A stretch of DNA of 43,511 nucleotides from positions 1 to 43,511 of the forward strand of contig CAYRFQ010000062.1 of NCBI GenBank assembly GCA_964423615.1. The letters are read 5' to 3'. Position 1 is the first letter of the stretch; every line of letters begins with the position of its first letter. The position numbers were made by a program, and so were the translations under genes. The notes under the pieces are model-generated. The model did no database searches, had not been told where the DNA came from, and was given only the letters and a program-made list of their open reading frames with translations. The DNA comes from CAYRFQ01 sp964423615. Its GTDB lineage: Bacteria; Planctomycetota; Planctomycetia; Gemmatales; Gemmataceae. This document shows positions 40,801-43,511 of the stretch, piece after piece.

Positions 40801-43340
40801 GCATCTTGGAGAGCGGACAGATTCAACTCGAGTACCTCGAAGGTGGCTTTTTCATCGGGTACTATGAGCACCGGTTTCCTGTGGCTCCGGGAACGTACAG
40901 TTCTATCCTGGAGTACAAACTTGAGGACTTCACGGAGCTACTCGGGGAAGATCACGCCGACGTTCAGGAACTCCACAGCATCATCACAGCCGTCCGGTAT
41001 CTCCCCGAGACGACCGAGACCGATCCTGAAGCAGTCGCCGAAAAGAACCGAGAAAAAGAAGTCATCAAACGTCGGATCGCGACCTTATACCAAGGGTGTT
41101 CTGAGTTTGCTCGGAGTCTCGACGAAACTCTGCGTGCGTTCAACGGACGTGTGGGTGACGTATCGAGTTTTGACATGCTCGACGATTTGTTGGATCAGCA
41201 AACGTTTCGTCCAGCGTTTTGGCGAGTTGCCATGGAGGAGATCAACTACCGCCGTTTCTTCGACATCAACGACCTCGCAGCGTTAAGGATCGAACACCCG
41301 GAGGTGTTCGAAGCGACCCACCACTTGTTCCTGGATCTGTTGGCCAGTGGAAAAGCTAACGGGTTGCGAATTGACCACCCTGACGGACTATGGGATCCGA
41401 CCGAGTATTTCTTTTACCTCCAGAAGACCTATACCATCCGGCGAATTCAGAAACGACTCGACTTGGAAGAGATTCCCGACTCGCTCGAAGCGGAGGTCGA
41501 GCAACGCTTTGCCCAGGAAGCGTCGTCACCTGAGCGAACGACATGGCCTCTGTACGTCGTGGCCGAAAAGATTCTGGCGGAATCAGAACCCTTGCCGAAC
41601 GAGTGGTCGGTTCACGGAACTACAGGCTACGATGGTTTGAACGCCATCAACGGAATCTTTGTCGAGTCGTCGAACAGTAGTGCCTTTGACGTGCTGTATT
41701 CCCGGTTCTTGGGCGAACCGAGCGACTTCCACGAAATCGTCCAGTCGAGCAAACGGCGGATCATGGAAGCTTCGTTGTCCAGCGAGATCAACTCGCTGAG
41801 CCATCTGCTCGACAGAGTGTCCGAGCGTAACCGACGCTACCGAGACTTCACTCTCAACAGTTTAAACTTGGCCGTGCGAGAGATCATCGCGTGTCTCGAA
41901 GTGTACCGAACGTACATCACCGGTTACGACGAAGTTTCCTTGCGCGACCGAAACTACATCGAGCGAGCCGTTGCCGAGGCCAAAAAACAAAACCCCAGGA
42001 CGGCGGCCCCCATTTTTAACTTCATCCGGGACACTTTGCTTCTGAAGAACCTGAGCGACTTTTCCGAAGAAGACCAAAAACAACTCGTCCACTGGGTCAT
42101 GAAGTTCCAGCAAATCACTGGTCCGATCATGGCCAAGGGCGTCGAGGACACCTCGTTTTATGTGTACAACCGATTCGTTTCGCTCAATGAGGTCGGAGGA
42201 CACCCCGACAAGTTTGGAGTTTCGCTCGAGGATTTCCACAAGCAGAGTGTCGAACGGTTCGAGCGTTGGCCTCACTCGATGATTGCCAGTTCTACCCACG
42301 ACACCAAACGAAGTGAAGACGTTCGGGCGCGTCTCAACGTTCTTTCCGAGATCCCCGACGAATGGGAATCGGCGATTCAGCGGTGGAGTGACTTCAACAG
42401 CGAGAAGAAATTTCAACTCGAAAAGATCGTCGCGCCGAGCCGTAACGACGAGTACTTTTTGTACCAAACTTTGGTGGGTGCGTGGCCAGCTCACGCGATG
42501 ACTCAGGAAGAATTACCGGCGTTTCGCAAGCGGATCGCCGAGTACATGCAAAAAGCCACGAAGGAAGCGAAGGTTCACACGAGTTGGGTGAATCCCAACG
42601 GAGACTACGATGGTGCCGTCTGGGAATTTGTCCATCGACTCTTGCCAGACGATCTGGATGACCCATTTGTGACGGACCTCGTTGGGTTCCTGCGGCGCGT
42701 GGCGTTTTATGGTTTTTTCAATTCGCTCTCTCAGCTGACGTTGAAGTTGACGGTTCCCGGTGTTCCTGACATTTACCGTGGTACGGAACTCTGGGACTTC
42801 AGCCTCGTCGATCCGGACAACCGGCGTCCGGTCGATTTCGATCACAACCAACAGATTCTTGCGGATCTGAGACATCGCGTCCAACAATCCCAACATCACC
42901 TGGTTGCCGTTGTGGACGAATTGCTTCGATCAGTTTCGGACGGTCGAATCAAGATGTACACTATGTTCCGATTACTCGAATTGCGGCGAGGCGTCCGTCG
43001 GTTGTTTTCTCATGGAGAATACGTCCCCGCATCAGTAGTGGGAGAGAAGGCCCGACATGTTTGTGCTTTTCTGCGAGTGCTCAAGAGTCGAGGAATTGTA
43101 GTCGCGGTTCCGAGGTTCTTGGTGCACCTCACGGACCGACGCGAGGAAGTCCCGGTCGGCGGGAGGCATTGGCGGAATACTTGGGTGATTTTGTCCGAAG
43201 TAAGGGCAGGTCACAAGCTCCGAAACATCTTCACGAACCAAATGGTCGAAGTCAAACAATATGGATTGCGGCCAGCCCTTCCGGCTGCGGAGATGTTTGC
43301 TCACTTTCCCGTGTTCGTGGGAATTCGACAGAGTGGTTAG
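37878..43340 (+). CDS. treY: GH57/DUF3536 protein fused to maltooligosyltrehalose synthase
   Basis: 1820 residues from ATG 37878 (MDKNICIHGHFYQPPRENPW; a GTG at 37821 would add 19 unrelated residues). Residues 1-~830 are a GH57-type module: HGHFYQPPRENPWLE, GMWLAETAVD (candidate nucleophile Glu) and HIATDGESYGHHHTHGD (candidate acid Asp), followed by the DUF3536-like helical part. From ~836 (IPTATYRLQLNSEFPFDRA) a complete TreY follows: GLVLDTVPNHMG, GLRIDHPDGLWDP (Asp), VVAEKILAESEPLPNEW (Glu), SSTHDTKRSEDVRARL (Asp). TreY turns the reducing end of maltooligosaccharides into trehalose; TreZ, its usual partner, is not in the window. The fusion is unusual. 94-base gap after glgB. Confidence 0.93.
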   Translation: MDKNICIHGHFYQPPRENPWLEGVELQDSAYPYHDWNERITAECYGPNGVSRMLDGDGKIVNIVNNYSNISFNFGPTLLSWMEQNDLNVYQAILEADKLSQEKFSGHGSAIAQAYNHIIMPLANERDKISQVVWGILDFEHRFGRKPEGMWLAETAVDLKTLEVLADHDIQFTILSPYQAARIRAIGEEDWQDATEGRLDPTTAYIQHLPSGKSIHLFFYDGPVARAVAFEKLLTAGEHLANRLFGALSDERSHPQMVHIATDGESYGHHHTHGDMALAYALHAIDQNSDVNLTIYAEYLDKHGPTHEVQIAENTAWSCSHGVERWNSNCGCNSGRPGWNQEWRRPLREALDWLRDAVAPKFEAKAQEYLRDPWDARNQYIRVILDRSDESIDKFLRENATRELNTEERIIVLKLMELQRHAMLMYTSCGWFFDEISGIETVQIIQYAGRVIQLAEALLPGSFEEPFLNRLEQAKSNLPEHKDGRHIYDKWVRPSVVTWEKIAAHYAVSSLFESYEETSKIYCYTAERLDYHSLTAGRAQLVVGRAKVTFDLTNEAEDMNFGILHFGDHNVNGGVRPFASDQEYTALLEGLKAAFERADFAEIIRLIDKGFGESTYSLKSLFLDEQRKVLDLLLRPTLEEAESVYRRLYESQLPTMRFLSDTGVPLPEAFRTATEFIISNDIRWAFRDDEPDLENVHRLLEEADRWGVLLDVAGLAYQLKQTLSRLAERVLAQPTELAPLLAFEQLMRVVHSLRFEVNLWHPQNVYYELMQNVYPDMEAQAPGDETAQIWLDHFIDLGDQLGIQVAGLKKKIADVKNAPTVSTLLEEMFTRQPIPTATYRLQLNSEFPFDRARELVPYLKSLGISDCYVSPILQARPGSTHGYDVCDHEQINSDLGGSSGFENLSAELRRHEMGLVLDTVPNHMGIGSSAPWWMDVLENGPSSSFAIYFDIDWRPVNPNLENKVLIPVLGDQYGSILESGQIQLEYLEGGFFIGYYEHRFPVAPGTYSSILEYKLEDFTELLGEDHADVQELHSIITAVRYLPETTETDPEAVAEKNREKEVIKRRIATLYQGCSEFARSLDETLRAFNGRVGDVSSFDMLDDLLDQQTFRPAFWRVAMEEINYRRFFDINDLAALRIEHPEVFEATHHLFLDLLASGKANGLRIDHPDGLWDPTEYFFYLQKTYTIRRIQKRLDLEEIPDSLEAEVEQRFAQEASSPERTTWPLYVVAEKILAESEPLPNEWSVHGTTGYDGLNAINGIFVESSNSSAFDVLYSRFLGEPSDFHEIVQSSKRRIMEASLSSEINSLSHLLDRVSERNRRYRDFTLNSLNLAVREIIACLEVYRTYITGYDEVSLRDRNYIERAVAEAKKQNPRTAAPIFNFIRDTLLLKNLSDFSEEDQKQLVHWVMKFQQITGPIMAKGVEDTSFYVYNRFVSLNEVGGHPDKFGVSLEDFHKQSVERFERWPHSMIASSTHDTKRSEDVRARLNVLSEIPDEWESAIQRWSDFNSEKKFQLEKIVAPSRNDEYFLYQTLVGAWPAHAMTQEELPAFRKRIAEYMQKATKEAKVHTSWVNPNGDYDGAVWEFVHRLLPDDLDDPFVTDLVGFLRRVAFYGFFNSLSQLTLKLTVPGVPDIYRGTELWDFSLVDPDNRRPVDFDHNQQILADLRHRVQQSQHHLVAVVDELLRSVSDGRIKMYTMFRLLELRRGVRRLFSHGEYVPASVVGEKARHVCAFLRVLKSRGIVVAVPRFLVHLTDRREEVPVGGRHWRNTWVILSEVRAGHKLRNIFTNQMVEVKQYGLRPALPAAEMFAHFPVFVGIRQSG

Positions 43341-43511
43341 TGATTGTATCCATAGTCTCGATCGGTGAAGTGGCCAAGAAGCCAACGAATTTCCTGCGGA
43401 ACGGTCAACAGTCAACCTTTTCGTGGTGACCGTAGAACGTTTCCCGATTGCTTTGGTTACTTCAAGTTTCGCACTTTTTTGTGATGTGATTTTGAAAAAA
43501 TGTCGGCCTCT
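43341..43511. other. Downstream edge of the window
   Basis: 171 bases after the fusion gene. No ORF, terminator or RNA recognised before the window ends. Confidence 0.3.

Overview
This 43.5 kb window looks like chromosomal DNA from a planctomycete, probably Gemmataceae-like. The signs are a very large Ser/Thr kinase with the planctomycete N-terminal region plus TPRs, a compact ECF sigma factor, a giant PKD/Calx-beta/cadherin/RTX surface protein, and IS66- and ISKra4-type remnants. This placement rests on family resemblance only; no rRNA or marker gene is present.

Layout. 1-4310: C-terminal part of a giant secreted or surface protein. 5296-8131: ECF sigma factor, then three minus-strand envelope or small secreted proteins. 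8503-13203: Ser/Thr kinase-TPR protein, divergent from them. 13840-14671: two overlapping small genes of unknown function that I recall as a recurrent pair. 14672-16184: non-coding DNA rich in inverted repeats, with one transposase-like fragment. 16185-20804: MscS channel, orphan groES, response regulator and an unknown secreted protein. 21132-21394: small ORF and a strong terminator.

21479-28094 is the most unusual part. Array A (21479-24860) holds 35 tightly packed plus-strand tRNA genes. After a 1.4 kb gap with one minus-strand papain-like/NlpC-P60-like gene, array B (26246-28094) holds 18 more tRNAs or tRNA-like genes and a truncated last one. Together they carry about 43 distinct anticodons and cover all 20 amino acids; Ala, His, Met and Thr occur only in B. 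No gene encodes CCA, and the two bases after the discriminator are usually CT. Several genes break near-universal tRNA rules: C33, G55, A8, short-arm Leu and long-arm Cys. Acceptor and anticodon stems are still mostly paired.

28094-31700 is a graveyard of nested, broken insertion sequences (a DDE transposase fragment, an ISKra4-like and an IS66-like transposase) that truncates array B. 32387-43340 is an alpha-glucan/trehalose operon: a trehalose synthase-maltokinase fusion, a glycogen branching enzyme, and a 1820-residue fusion of a GH57/DUF3536 module with maltooligosyltrehalose synthase. These would interconvert trehalose, maltose(-1-phosphate) and branched glucan; GlgE and TreZ are not in the window.
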